A DNA stretch of 64,000 nucleotides, from contig OV884056.1 in the NCBI GenBank assembly GCA_930367215.1, forward strand, positions 229,329,127-229,393,126, in the 5' to 3' direction. The notes below the pieces were generated by a model. The model made no database searches, was not told where the DNA came from, and worked only from the letters and a program-made list of their open reading frames with translations. Every line of letters starts with the position of its first letter. Position 1 is the stretch's first letter. Shown one piece after another: positions 22,890-34,629 of the stretch. Position numbers and translations under genes: made by a program. This DNA comes from Pollenia angustigena. Taxonomy: Eukaryota; Arthropoda; Insecta; Diptera; Polleniidae.

Positions 22890-22978
22890 TTTATTCTTGA
22901 CTGACCTGGGAATCGAACCCAGGTTTGCACGGTCTAAATGCCCTTACATGTTTCAATTGTAACCATACAATTGTTCGA
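22890..22978 (-). repeat. tRNA-like B-box fragment
   Basis: On the minus strand 'cctgggttcgattcccagg' forms a perfect T-arm-like stem-loop with a B-box. The 5' side does not fold as a tRNA (no D-arm or anticodon arm is evident), so it is more likely a SINE fragment or decayed tRNA-derived repeat than a tRNA gene. Confidence 0.5.
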
Positions 22979-23172
22979 CAGTTTTTGGTTTCGACTGCAG
23001 TTTTTTAAACCCCAAATAATTTTATTAGTAATTGCATTTTTGTGCAAGCATATTCGTTAAACTAAGTATACGTTAAACCGGAATACCACTGTAGGTATAA
23101 TATTTTTTTATTTTTAAGAAATAAATTTTTAAGTGAATTAATTTTTATGTGTTTATAGCGACAACCCTCGTT

Positions 23173-23339
23173 GGAAATTGATTAACTGCCTGTTCATCTA
23201 TTTTCGAACGAACACTTTGATCGCTTAATTTACATTTAAATTAAAAACAAATAATAAAATATTGTTTTTGTTTTTCATGTAAGCTAAGCGAAGTGTTCGT
23301 TCGAAAATAGATGAACAGACAGTAAAATTTTTAATTTCC
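23173..23339. repeat. Foldback element, ~167 bp
   Basis: 'ctgcctgttcatctatttt' + 'cgaacgaacactt' (23186-23218) pairs with 'aagtgttcgttcgaaaatag' + 'atgaacagacag' (23291-23322), near-perfectly. Outer 'ggaaatt' and 'aatttcc' extend the stem. Confidence 0.75.
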
Positions 23340-23774
23340 ATTCCTTAATCGTACTTTTCTTACGTCCAACATATATTTTTCAAACATTGCAGAATATTTT
23401 AAGGAATTCAAAAAGTAATATTGTTTACCAAGTTTGAATCGATATTCGACACGCGCTTTCGTTACCTGATTGCCCTCAAATTAAACAAGAAGCAGTTTTT
23501 GATACCAAAATAAACTCAAAAGGCACAAAAGTTTTTGATTAAATAAAATTGTTTTTTGATCCTAAAACGAAATGTTTCAAGAGCATACGAAAATCAAAAC
23601 AAACTTAGTTAACAGTATTCCTAAAAATATTTTGCAATGTTTAAATAATAAATGTTGTAGGTAAGGAACGATTCCTTTTGAAATTAAAAAATTCAAATCG
23701 ATAAATTTGTTCTATATGTTATTTTATTATTTAAGTATGTATATACATATTAATACAAATTTTTATGTGTGTGA

Positions 23775-24038
23775 ATATATATCGACCCCTTTGCGCGAAA
23801 TTATCGTATGTTACAAAAACCAAATTTTACAGGAGAGCCATTTTTATACTTTTCTCTGCTATCACTTGCAATATAAATATGAAAATACACATTCAATTTT
23901 TGGAGCAACGAAGTGGAATTCGCCTACAATATTTTGTCAGGCGACGTCTCTTTGAATAAAGAACAAGTTTGCATCAAAAACTCAATTTCAAAAAAATTGG
24001 CATATACGATAATTTCGCGCAAATGGGTCGATATATAT
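23775..24038. repeat. MITE with ~37-bp inverted ends
   Basis: The left end reads 'atatatatcgaccccttt' + 'gcgcgaaattatcgtatg'. The reverse-complemented right end differs at only a few positions ('cgacccatttgcgcg'). Frames across it at 23707-23959 are not real genes. Confidence 0.75.
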
Positions 24039-24564
24039 AGTTTATAAATGAATTTACTAAGATGCAAGGTTTTCATTTGGCCTAGTACTTCTTTTTATTT
24101 TTTTTATGTCTTCTATTCTCGCTTCTGCGATCTTTGTAATAAGTCATTATTTGTTAGGTTTCAGAAAGAGCAATTTTAATTAGTGCGTTTTAACCTTTTT
24201 GAAAGTTAATTTGTAACTACTTATTTTTTGTCTCTTTTTGTAACTACATATTTTAATAAAACTTTTAACAAAAATAAGTACTTTTTCTAGTAGAAAAGTA
24301 AGTAGTCGGCTCCTCAAATTCTCATTATTGTTCTGCTTATTTTGTAAGCAAAGTTTTTGCTGGGAAAGTTAAAAAAATCATATTTTTACATAAATATAAT
24401 TTAAAACGCTTTTAAAAGTTTAATTTTATTTCATAAAAATATGGATTATTAATATATTATAGTATATGATTACCCGGGTACCTCGGGTGCTAAACAATGT
24501 GGATAAAACTGGGTGTTAACACAAGGGTTAAAAACAAATTGTTTGTAGAAATAGTTCATTCCCA

Positions 24565-24758
24565 CACGGAAATAATTATTTACTAAATATGGCTTGAACC
24601 AAGAAAATTTTGCATGATTTTCGTCTAAGCCAAAAAATACTTATTCTAAATGTTTATGTTAGAAAATTTTATGAAATAAGAACAATAAAAGTTAAAACCA
24701 AGAAATTCTTGGCTTGGACAAGAATCAAACAAAATTAAGTAAATAATTATTTCGGTGC
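24565..24758. repeat. Small MITE with inverted ends
   Basis: 'cacggaaataattatttact' on the left pairs with 'agtaaataattatttcggtg' on the right. Non-coding interior with 'ttggcttggacaag'. Confidence 0.6.
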
Positions 24759-24849
24759 ATGTTATACTCACACTTAAAAGTACAGTGCAGGAGCGATAAG
24801 TGTAATAGCACTCCGGATATACATACTTTGAGTATTTCTTTACCACTAA

Positions 24850-25499
24850 CTCTAGGATTACTGTCTTGGTCTGGCCAGACCAAATTTGTGTTTGCTTGCA
24901 ATATTTTTCGAATATAACAAAAAATCAAAAAACAAGGGACGTGAATTCTATAACTGATAAGTGCTAAATCGAATGAAACTAATTTGGGTTCGGATAGAAC
25001 AAATTAGTGGGTTAAAATTATAGTTTTATGTAAAAGTCTATTGAATTACCCTCTTGGTCTGGCTAGACCAAATAGTGCTTTTGCTTGCAATATCTTTCAA
25101 GTTGGTCAAAATATTAAAACAACAGAAACGTTAATTCTATAAATGATATGTTCTGAATCGAATGAATCAAGTTTGATACAAATCAGAAAACTACAGCCCA
25201 TTATGCCCTTAATTTAATTCAACAAAAAGCCAAGCGCAGAACTCGTTTCAGCTGTGGTAGATGCGAAGAAGCACTGTGCGAAATTAAAGACTACATTTTC
25301 GATGACTTGCATGTGGTATAAGATAATGAAATAATAAAATTATATAATAAATTCGTATAATCTAAAGTTAAAAGCATAAGTTCAGTAAAAAATATATGTT
25401 TTTACTTTTTATTCAATTGCGCTTTTTGGCTGTTCTAATTGTTGTCTGGCCAGGCCAAAAGGAGAACTTAGTGGAAAAAAGTTACCGAGAATCCTAGGG
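24850..25499 (+). mobile_element. piggyBac-like remnant with palindromic subterminal motifs
   Basis: The ends read tctaggattac (left) and, reverse-complemented, ccctaggattctc (right), flanked by CTAA / TTAG-like relics of TTAA. Inside, 'ttggtctggccagaccaa' (24866-24883, a perfect 18-bp palindrome), 'ttggtctggctagaccaa' (25054-25071) and 'gtctggccaggccaa' (25444-25458) repeat the same core. A plus-strand frame from about 25215 to 25320 reads RTRFSCGRCEEALCEIKDY then IFDDLHVV and a stop, which resembles the cysteine-rich C-terminus of piggyBac transposases. All upstream coding sequence is missing. Confidence 0.6.
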
Positions 25500-25616
25500 C
25501 TAAATAGAAAGACATCTACATCACACAAATTAATAAGCAAAAGCCAAATCACATAAACATGCGTATAAACAGTTGAGGGTAACAAAACATAACATTTTAC
25601 CTACGTACGTATGTAT

Positions 25617-27332
25617 ATTATACAGTCTGTCTCACTTTTCATTCTTTTTTTGAAATTCCTTCATGAACATTTTCGTAATCTTCTCTTAAAACCAAGAATT
25701 GATGAACGGGAAGTGGTCTCTCAAATCGTTTTTTTTTTTTTTTTTTGTTTTCGGTTTATTGGGCAAAATGCATTTTTTCCAACAAATGAAAAAATCTTGT
25801 TTTAGTTCTTTGCCTCTAACTCAAGCAGCTCTAAACGGATTTGAAACTTATTATATGCTTCAGAAAGCTCACAAAATTTTTCCTAAATGTTTCTCAAAGC
25901 AACACTGCCATTTTGTTTGATGGTTTTTTTTATTCATAGCATTACAAATTCAGATATTCAAATACGAACTCATAATTTTTTTTTGCGTACCTTTTCTTAT
26001 ATTAAAATTAAACGAGGCAAAATTTTTATATTCTGTAAGTGCAGAATGGTAGGAAATAAAGATTTTGGTGTAAATAACAGTAGCATTCTGTTAAGAAAAA
26101 CTGCAGTATTAGTTGAAATGATGAAATGACTAAAGTTGTTTCTTTGTAAATTTGCTTCAAATTCATAAATAAATTAATATAAAGTAAGAAGAAGTTGGTT
26201 TTTTATATTTTCAAATTTGCTAAAATTGTACTTTTGTTGGAGTTTGGATGCGTTTTGTGAAAATGCTCGATGAATTGCATCAAATCATTTTGCTCACTGT
26301 TTTCCACCACTTGTGTGTTGTTAACTATAGTTAAGTTTATTGCAAACTGTTAAATTTTTTTTTGAAATTTCCATTTTCGCACCAACAGGAAGACTTTTAA
26401 TAAAGTCATAGTTGATTCCAATAATATCAAAAAATCTTTTTGTGTTCTTTGACAACAGGTCAACGATTATGAGGTTAACTTCTTTGATAAAACACTAATA
26501 ACGAAACGAATTTTACTGGTCTCTTGTACTATTTAAAGGGGATGCCATTTCGTCCAATGTATTAAGTGAATGTCTTGGATCAAAAAAAGATAAGCCAATC
26601 GCCATTTCACTTAAGTACCGTAAGTGGCGTGACACTGTATCCAAAGCGTCAGCCACAGAAAAATTTAATTTGCTATATTGCTGGATTTGTTGTATCAAAG
26701 AAATATCGTGAGTAGACAAATATTGAACTCAGTGAGACCACGCAACTCATTATCTAAATTAAAAAAAAGCTTTATGAAAGCGTTATGATAATTCGCAAGT
26801 ATTTTTCTGTGCAGTGAAGTAAGCTGCGACTAATTTTCCTTCTTAGAATAGTTTGACATTTTTTTATTATGGCTAAATATAGACCGAAAAATAGTTACTT
26901 TTCATCATTTCAACTTTCAACAACTGAAGTGACTCATAATTTCAACTGAACTGCAGTTTTTCTTAATAGAATGCTACTGCTATTTACACCAGAAACTTTA
27001 TTTTAAAATTTCCTAACATTCTGCGTTTACAAAATATAAAAATGTGGCCTCGTTCAATTTTATATAAGAAAATGTAAGCAAAAATTAAATAAAATTATAA
27101 GTTCGATTTTGAAAATCTCAATTTGTACTGCTATGAATAAAAAAACCATCGAACCAAATGGCAATGTTTCTTTAAGAAAAATTTAGGAAATTTAATAAGC
27201 TTTCTAAGGCATGTAATAAGGTTCAAATCCGTTAAGAACTGCTTGAGTTAGAGGCAAAGTACTAAAGCAAGATTTTTGAATTTTTTGGAATATCAAAAAA
27301 AGTTTAAAAATCGAGACGGTCTAATGTACATG
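25617..27332. mobile_element. Large foldback element with ~370-bp arms
   Basis: The arms at about 25770-26135 and 26915-27290 are imperfect reverse complements. Examples: 'ttgcctctaactcaagcag' on the left and 'tgcttgagttagaggcaaa' on the right; 'aacagtagcattctgttaag' against 'ttaatagaatgctactgct'. The outermost 'acagtctgtctcac' and 'gagacggtctaatgt' also pair. The ~780-bp centre holds an unrecognised minus-strand frame (26719-26513). The structure is typical of a non-autonomous DNA transposon with long inverted repeats. Confidence 0.75.
26250..26770 (-). pseudogene. Unrecognised coding relic in the foldback centre
   Basis: The minus-strand frame at 26719-26513 reads ISLIQQIQQYSKLNFSV, then TVSRHLRYLSEMAIGLSFFD and PRHSLNTLDEMA. 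Upstream, in another frame, LDNELRGLTEFNI is plausible. Downstream, across stops, DLMQFIEHFHKTHPNSNKS is also protein-like. The composition is unlike the flanking noise, so this may be a decayed transposase of the element that encloses it. I cannot name the family. Confidence 0.35.
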
Positions 27333-30045
27333 TCATTAATAATTTTACCTTCATTATTTTTTGCACACACCCGAAATATGGCAAAATACTTTTAGCACTC
27401 TAAGTATTGTTTCTTATACATATGAGTATGTTGTGCTTACTCGACACATTATCCACTGTCAATCGTATGTATTTGTACATGTGTTTAATTTGTAATTTTT
27501 GAAACAGATGTGACATGTGAGTTGTTAGTTGTGAGTGTGCACATACAGTTTCACAACAAGTTTATTCTTTATGTTGCAAATAAGAGGATACCCAATGACG
27601 AGAAAATAGATTAAGTATTTAATTGCTTCTGCTTTGGATTACTTTATGTCATTCTTTTGTGCTCATTCGAGGGGTTCATTTATATGGCATGTAGTTGAAG
27701 TATTTCGTCGATTTGGTATGGAGGATAAATAGAACAATCGACCGATTTTTCACATTTCCAGCTTCAAGCAAATATTGTATGCACTTCAAATTTTATGGTA
27801 ATAGCTTCTTCTTTCTTGTCTGGCCCAAGCTAATATTTGTAAGGTTCGATATAAGATTATGGATTCAAAAGGGCAGTTTTCAATATTCTTAGTTTTCAGT
27901 TGTTATAAAAGTCATTTCTACCAAATCTTATCTAAATTCTAACATTTATAAGGGAGTGGGAGTTAAATTGGGGAGAAGTGATTGTAATGTGATATCGGTT
28001 GTAATTAAACTTTTTCAAGTTTGCACTTGAAACACTTCAATTATTAAAAGGGTATGTTTGTTTGTATGTTTGTTTATAAGACAAAAAGAAATGAAAACCG
28101 ATGTGTTTGGAAATACATCGTGAAAATGCAAAAGGTTTTTGGTAGCATGTTCAAAAAGAGAATGAATAAAACAGACATGTCTAAAAAGACATCGTATATA
28201 TGCCGCCTACCAAATATTGAATATAAAGGCAAATATTCTGTTACTGAATAAATCAATTATAATAAAAAATTTCCTTACAAATAAAACTTCTGTTATATGG
28301 TTATGTTAAAGCCATTTGACATTCGATACCTTAAGGGACATATGCAATTATGACCCCTTTTTTTACTTATTTTCTATACAATCAAAAAGGAATAGAGAAG
28401 CAGTTCATCGTTTTTAAGATAAAAGTAACATCAATTTTTTTTTTCTTATATCTACATCATAAAAAGTGAGAGATTAAAAATCTTGCCAACAAATAATCAA
28501 AAGATTAAGGCAAGGCTAAAACACTCATCATTTGTATTTTTTTTTTGTAAGAGTTTATCAAAAGAAAATGTATTTGTAAGTAGAAAAACATGAGTTTTAA
28601 AACAGACGACAAAATAAATTAAATAGTCAGTTATGAGCTATCGTAGAGTTTTCTTTCGATTTTAAATAAAAAATAAGAATAAATCCACAGTCTTATAAAT
28701 CCCAAAGCAAACACTGATGCTTCTTCGGAAGCAGTAATGTAAGGAAGAATTCGGAGCAAAGCGTTTACAGTTCTTTGAAATAAACGACATTTTTGTTTGA
28801 AGTTCCTCGCGTCGAAGCTCTGCTTTAGAGATTTGAAATCTGATTATTTCACGCTTTGAAAACTGATAAGATATTAGTAAATAAAGTAATTGAAAACAAA
28901 TAAGTATTGGAAAAATTTAAGCACAGCCGCGAATAACGTTTTAAGTTACAAAATAATTTTTTTCAGGAGAGCAAAAAAACGTTTTTAACCGGCAAGATTA
29001 TTATATTTTTATTTTTTTTTGGATTATACAAAATAATGATAATAAAAATTTGAATGCAAAATATCAACAAATTTAAAACTTAAATTACATGCAAATTTAT
29101 AGTTTTAACTTTTTTTTTTGTGGAAAAACGTTTCATATTAACAATCACGATGACATTTAAAACGTTCTTCCACTACGCAAAACATCATGCCTGGTGGCTT
29201 TTAAAATGTTATTCCACGTTTAAAACCATTTACTTTGCATCATTTTTAAGTAACTTACAACAGCTGACTCTTTGTATGTCCTTTTTAAAGGCTTTAAGGG
29301 GCATAATTTTGGGTGATTTGAGTTTTAAACAGTGTACGAGAGTAATGTTAACGGTTATCTGCAATAAAACAGTTTTTGCAAAAAGTGGCTTTTGCAACGT
29401 TATTCAGCGTTTAAAAAATTTTTTTGTAAATCTAAAATTTTTTTCGGGATAAGAGGACTATTCTTTTATTTACAATTATTATGTTGATGAAATACATCAG
29501 AATCAATAAAAAAGTCGATATTTAATTTTTGTATGTTCAATTCCGAACCTTCCAACACAAAAAAAACCCTTGTGGCAAATTTAATTTCATAATTAACCAT
29601 TTATTTTTCTTCTTTACTTATTTTTCTATTTAATTTTACTCTATGCAATTAAAATTTAAAATTTTACTTTCCATTTACATTCATCTTCATGAACATTTTG
29701 ACCTTTGTCAAAGACTTCAATGCAAAATTGTATGTTCAATGAAGTTTTTTTTTTTATTCTTCTTTATCGAAAAATCCTTAATTTTGTTTATCCTGCAAAA
29801 GGAAAATCGTAGTAAAATATTAATTAAATGGCATCAGATAAAGTTTTACTTTCAGAAAACTGAAAATTCCAACAAATCTTTTATACCTTCAGTAAGAAAA
29901 AAAATATGATTTTTAGCAATTGTAATGTACATACTTGGAAAAAGCTTTTAAAGATGAACTGCAAAAAATATGATAAAAACGAATTTCTTTAAGATGCAAT
30001 TTTTTTTAAAAAATATTTATTTTACTCTTAATTAAATTGACAAGT
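27333..30045. other. A+T-rich DNA, no gene recognised
   Basis: Poly-T runs and low-complexity frames only. The 110-codon frame at 29120-29452 is rich in Phe, Leu and Lys and matches nothing I know. The surrounding 'aataacgtt' and 'gcaataaaac' wording near 28935 and 29360-29405 suggests another decayed inverted-repeat element. Confidence 0.4.
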
Positions 30046-30119
30046 AAAGGGTGGCGTAAAATGTGCTATATTTATATTGCTTATATCTATTTTATTAATG
30101 CAATTCAAATTTAATCATT

Positions 30120-30266
30120 TATTTCTAAAAGGGCTAAGGTCCAAGTTTTTGTAAATTATCTGCCTGGCCCCCGATGTCGACAAGAATATTTCTTTCGTAT
30201 ATTTATATTGAAAACAAAAACAAATTCTAGTTTTTTATTTCTGCGAAAGAAATGATCTCGTCGACA
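30120..30266. repeat. Repeat family with 'tgcctggccccgatgtcgac'
   Basis: 'tgtcgacaagaatatttctttcg' near 30175 is inverted at 'cgaaagaaatgatctcgtcgaca' near 30244-30266. Related pieces lie at 44568-44645 and, more distantly, 49070-49115. Confidence 0.55.
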
Positions 30267-30660
30267 CTTAATTGACAACATCGTTTGTAAGTTCTTGTTT
30301 TTCTTAACCTACTTACAACTACAATTAATGTTGAGAGAATTTCAACTAATTGTAGTGGGGAATGTAAGATGAGATAAACCCACTATTGTTTATTGTTGAT
30401 GTGTTTTGTTTAAACTTTGATATTATTACAAGTAGAACTGTTGCTATAATTCTTATACGTTTAACAGTTTTATTTGGTTTAATATCTTTAGTTTGTCTGA
30501 AATCTTTATGGATGAAGTTTCCTGATGATCTGGCCTAAGCAACCAGTGAAATGCGCATAGGAATAGCTTATCCCATCAAAAATAAATTTCAAGTGTTTTT
30601 GTAAAGAATAAAAACTGGGAATTAAGCACGAATAACAAAATCTTTTGAAATTAAAATAAA
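30267..30660 (+). repeat. Recently copied repeat, partner at 51638-52040
   Basis: About 390 bp match 51638-52040 with only occasional differences by eye, for instance across 'aattaatgttgagagaattt' and 'gaagtttcctgatgatctgg' to 'ggaattaagcacgaataaca'. An older, diverged third copy follows at 30690-30990. Non-coding. Confidence 0.75.
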
Positions 30661-30689
30661 GGAATTTGTTTTTATATTTGTTTTTTCAT

Positions 30690-30990
30690 TACCCACTTAC
30701 AACTACATTTAGGGTTGACAAAAAATCAACCAATTGTAGTCGGGACTTTAAGAAAGGATACCCTCACTATTTATTTTGTTGTCTTTGTTTAAGCTTTGCT
30801 ATTGTTACATGTAAAACCGGTGCTTATAACTCTCATTCGCTTAACAGTTATATTTGGTTTAACATCTTAAGTTTTTCCAAAATCTTTGGATGAAGTTTCC
30901 TAAGCAACCAGTGAAATGCGCAAAGGAATATCTTATCCAATCAACAATAAATTTCAGTTTTATCAATAGTATGAAATCGGAATTTGGCAC
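30690..30990 (+). repeat. Older tandem copy of the 30.3-kb repeat
   Basis: It shares 'ccaattgtagtcgggac', 'aacagttatatttggtttaa' and 'aagcaaccagtgaaatgcgc' with the preceding unit at clearly lower identity. Confidence 0.65.
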
Positions 30991-31000
30991 ATTCAAACAA

Positions 31001-32778
31001 ATGCTTGTTAATTAATATTTTGGCTCCCAAGAAAAACTTTGATAAAGTTTTCGTTGAAAATCTTGTTGACTTTTATTAAAATGTTGGACTCATCTTCATA
31101 TTCAGTTAAATATGTCTCCTGGCACTTTGTATTTTTATACCTGAGTCTTTTTCGAAATAAATGTGTTTACGTCTAAACTGAAGGCAACGATGTTTCCAGC
31201 CCTGGGGTCTAATTCGATTAAACTTTGACATCTTGCGGCGCCATCGTCATCAGGAAGTTTATTTTAAGTTCTTTTTTGAATTTGTATGTATTTTCGTACA
31301 GTAGATTTTTTTTTGGTTTTAAAAAAATGAAGTTGTTAAAAGTTTAATTACTCTTTGTTCAGCCGCCATATCAAAAAGTAGTTTTGTCTTTACAGTAAAA
31401 AGTTAAGATTTAAACGTTCAATAAAAATCAAAGTTTTAATACGTGAAAAATTAAGCCAGGTGTTTTATTTGGAAAAGCGCTTCGTTGTAGGAAAAAATCA
31501 CTTTTCTTTTTACTTTTTTTCACTTTTCCCGAGTTTGGTCGCTATTTTTTGGAGAAACCCCCTCTAAATACAGTCCATAACCCCTGACGAACGTAGTTGA
31601 CGTTTTTAAAACGATTAAATTAATTTTAATTACAGGGTTCAAATTAATTGGAAAATACAATATAATTTAAATGGAAATTTGGATTGATAGCAAGTCCCGT
31701 TATTTGCCCGTAAAATATTATTGGGAATTTTTTCTTTTAATTAGCTTTGAAGAATGATAGCTGTGACTTTTTTCTGCTCAAAAGTGATCATTTTAACATA
31801 CTTTTCTTTTGCGCAAAATTTCAACGGGGATTTCAGTTTGAATCGTTTGTGTGTAAAATAATGCCTTGTCCAAAAAATGTTTTTTATAAATAATCGTATT
31901 GATTTCCCCAAGTCTTATTTTACAAAATGCCGAATAAAAGCAAGGAAAAACAGCTCATTCTGCACCACCCTGTTGTCACAGTTACAGCAAATCTTACAGA
32001 ACAAAATAAAAACTAAAGACTTTTGTTTACTTATTTTTTTTTTTTTACAAATTTTTACAATAAGCTTGAATTTTATCAAAAGAAAATTGGTTACCATGTT
32101 TGTTGATATTCTCTTTCCTCCGTTGCTAACTTCTATTTGTTATATAATTTTATAACTAGATTCTTTTTTACTGTTTCTTTTCAATTATTGTAAAATGTTC
32201 TTCTTTTGTATTTTTTTTGTGTCAAGCACTGATTTATCATGCGTACTTGTAATGGAAAAAATTAAGAAAGAAAATTATTTTTAAGGAAAAATAATAAAAG
32301 GAAAATAGTTTATATTCTGATGCGAAAGCTAAGAAAAAAATCAGTACAACATGCATTGATTTTCTGATACCCTACTTAGTACTGAGTACCAAAAAGCTGT
32401 GTTGACGCTTTTCTTTATTATTTTTGGAAAGTGCACTTGCCTTTTGGCTAGCATCTGTTGAGTATCAAGCTGAAGCACGAAGCCGAAATCTTCCACTACT
32501 AGTGAGAAATCAGAACTTTAGTGGGGTTTTCAGGCTATCCCTGGTTTTAAGCCACAACCACCACAAAACTTCCTCAAAGACAATCTTCTAGAAAGGCAGA
32601 AACAATTTTCCGCAGGAAGTTTACTAAGGGAGGCCTTCATAGTCAGTTGGGTGCAGTGCCACCGGGGGCCACTGACTCCCGCAGTACTAGATGTCATCTC
32701 TGTTCAGCCGTGATCGCAAATAGTTGGCTGCACCTGATTATGCCGCGGAGAATAAAGCACCAAAAGCTGAAATATATT
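31001..32778. other. Unassigned DNA, no confident gene
   Basis: 31200-31225 ('ctggggtctaattcga') resembles an end of the MITE at 44947. The interval 32440-32760 has higher G+C than its surroundings and adjoins the LINE relic on its right; it may be that element's decayed 3' part. Confidence 0.35.
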
Positions 32779-33410
32779 TTAGAGGGTCTTTAAAACCCCC
32801 GGGGTACGATAGTCTGCAATTAGCAAAGATTCAATATAGGTTCGCACAAGAGGTGAAATAATGGCCCTGCTATCAGTAAATATACATAGATCCCTTTTTA
32901 TACGCCGCCTTAAGGCAAATAAACGTTTCAATGCACTGCTCATTCCCGTGAGCCAAATGAGTTGAATACCGTGCACCAAAGAAAGTTTCTGGAGTTCAGT
33001 GCTTCACCTCGCCAGTAACAATGGCCTTTTATCATAGTAATTTTTCATGGCATATTTTATTTTGACTATGAGTATGGGCCAATAAAATCATTTAAATTCT
33101 GACGTGGCCCTTATCACGTACTAACTAGTAACACGTTGCATTCAGTCGTATCGTCGAATAAAGAGCTGTTTAGCCATATTATCCACCAGAAGACAGAGTA
33201 GAGTCCATTCATCCAGTAATCATCAACTCGACCAGACCAAATTTTTCTTCCGCATTGCTCTATATCTAGGCTTATTAATTCCACCCCATTATACCAAATC
33301 CAGTCCCCTTTAGAAAATCTCATGCCCCATTCATCCAAGCCAATTGCGCCTCTGCATGCATAAATAGAAACAATTGACTTTTCCACCCTTCTCCGTATAT
33401 TTATTCATTA
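32779..33410 (-). pseudogene. LINE remnant with RT thumb and RNase H pieces
   Basis: On the minus strand the frame starting near 33386 reads VEKSIVSIYACRGAIGLDEW, like the post-palm segment of LOA/I-type LINEs (compare ALYACKGMLGKTWGL in the 39-kb copy). The frame at 32979-32779 contains LCIFTDSRAIISPL, the beta strand with catalytic Asp of RNase H, and IESLLIADYRTPGVL. The pieces are in different frames with much missing. It appears to be an older, distinct LINE lineage from the 38-kb copy. Confidence 0.6.
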
Positions 33411-33659
33411 AGATATCTTGCTACATAAGACCGTAATTAGGTATTTGGAGTCAAAATGCAGTTCAATCCCACTTAAACTCGGAAGTTTGAAACTTTCGAT
33501 CCTCTTAAATAGCATCAGTGTCGCTTTTAACGAGCTTACACCTAATAAACACTAGATTCTCCAGGTGTTAGGTACCTTTAATACAACCTTCATGCACTAC
33601 GATATTATATTTAAATGTTTAATGCAGTCTTCATGCACTGCGACATTAAACAGTGAGCG

Positions 33660-33800
33660 TCAAAATAGAGTTTGCAGCTTGTTTACCAATATAAAAAGTG
33701 TTGTTAGATGTAAAAAAGGTAAATTTCTACTTTGCTTGCTGTCATCTGTAAAAATTACGTTACTCCAAAATTTGGCGAAAGCTAATTGGACAAGAATAAA
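33660..33800 (-). pseudogene. Possible Tc1-like transposase scrap
   Basis: A minus-strand frame contains FAKFWSNVIFTDDSK, close to the Tc1-family block around the second catalytic Asp (FWxxVIFTDESK). Only this block is recognisable. It lies inverted relative to the C-terminal Tc1-like block at 33918-34089, so the locus would have to be rearranged. Confidence 0.4.
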
Positions 33801-33917
33801 AAATGTGATAAAAAGGAGAAATAAGAAATTCAATGGAAAAAATACAGTATCTATAGTGATGCATGATAGGGTTGGCTTTTGTAATACGTCCCAAAACAGC
33901 TGTAATACGCTCAATTG

Positions 33918-34089
33918 TCGCCCGATAAAAACTCAACTAAAAATCTGAGAGCAGCAAGCACTCTCTGAAGACAATTCTGCAGGAAGAGTGGCCAAAAATG
34001 TCTACTGAGCTAACTCTAAAATGGGTAGAATCGATGCCAAAGAGACAAGAAGCCGCCCTAAAAACAAAAAGAAATCAAACAAAGTATTA
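33918..34089 (+). pseudogene. Tc1-like transposase C-terminus
   Basis: One frame reads SPDKNSTKNLRAAS, a decayed form of the Tc1 SPDLNPIEN catalytic motif. After a frameshift the next reads LKTILQEEWPKMSTELTLKW then VESMPKRQEAALKTKRN and TKY-stop, the usual C-terminal end of Tc1 transposases. The upstream two thirds are lost or scrambled. Confidence 0.7.
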
Positions 34090-34629
34090 GCCACTTTTTT
34101 TCTTAGTGTTATTAAACTGTACGCTTTTGTTTATTACCGTACTGTGTTTGTCCAAAGTGTTGTAAATGATAATAAACTTCTAAACATTTTAATTTCTATT
34201 TATTAAAATATACTTGTTATATTGGAAACCCAGTTGTACACATTATTTTGAAGCTCACAGTCTTTAAATATTTACCAGTAATGACTACCACAGTTTTGAT
34301 CCTCAGGTCATCCATCCTTATCAGCATGGTATTCATAGCCAAGTTCACCATAGGATGAATTGGCATTATAGACTGAAGTATAGCGAAATATTCGGGCTGT
34401 AAAGCAGATTCTTTTCAACAGTACTTTAAAAAAAAAATTAGGACGACTCTTGCCAAATCGGAAGGTATAGTTTTTTGTGTGCTGTCGTATTCTAAAGATG
34501 TCTTGTTTATTGTTCTCTCGAGGTGTATACATTTTAAAGGCGCCTTGAAATCCTTAGACAGTATTTGAAGTTGTTCTAGTTTGGGTATAAAAAAGCAATT
34601 TAATACAATATTTGTATAACAAACACCAC

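Noticed and set aside
22890..22978. tRNA gene on the minus strand
   Set aside because: The T-arm and B-box are perfect, but no D-arm, anticodon arm or acceptor stem can be formed.
29120..29452. 110-codon frame on the plus strand
   Set aside because: It starts at a non-ATG codon, is rich in Phe, Leu and Lys, and lies in repeat-like DNA with no recognisable motif.
33565..33948. 127-codon frame on the plus strand
   Set aside because: It starts at a non-ATG codon. The recognisable Tc1-like blocks at this locus are in other frames (33660-33800 minus; 33918-34089 plus).
34308..34532. Minus-strand frame ending SSYGELGYEYHADKDG, superficially like a secreted or cuticle-type protein
   Set aside because: Only about 20 residues look protein-like, with no signal peptide, no repeat of the motif and no flanking exon.
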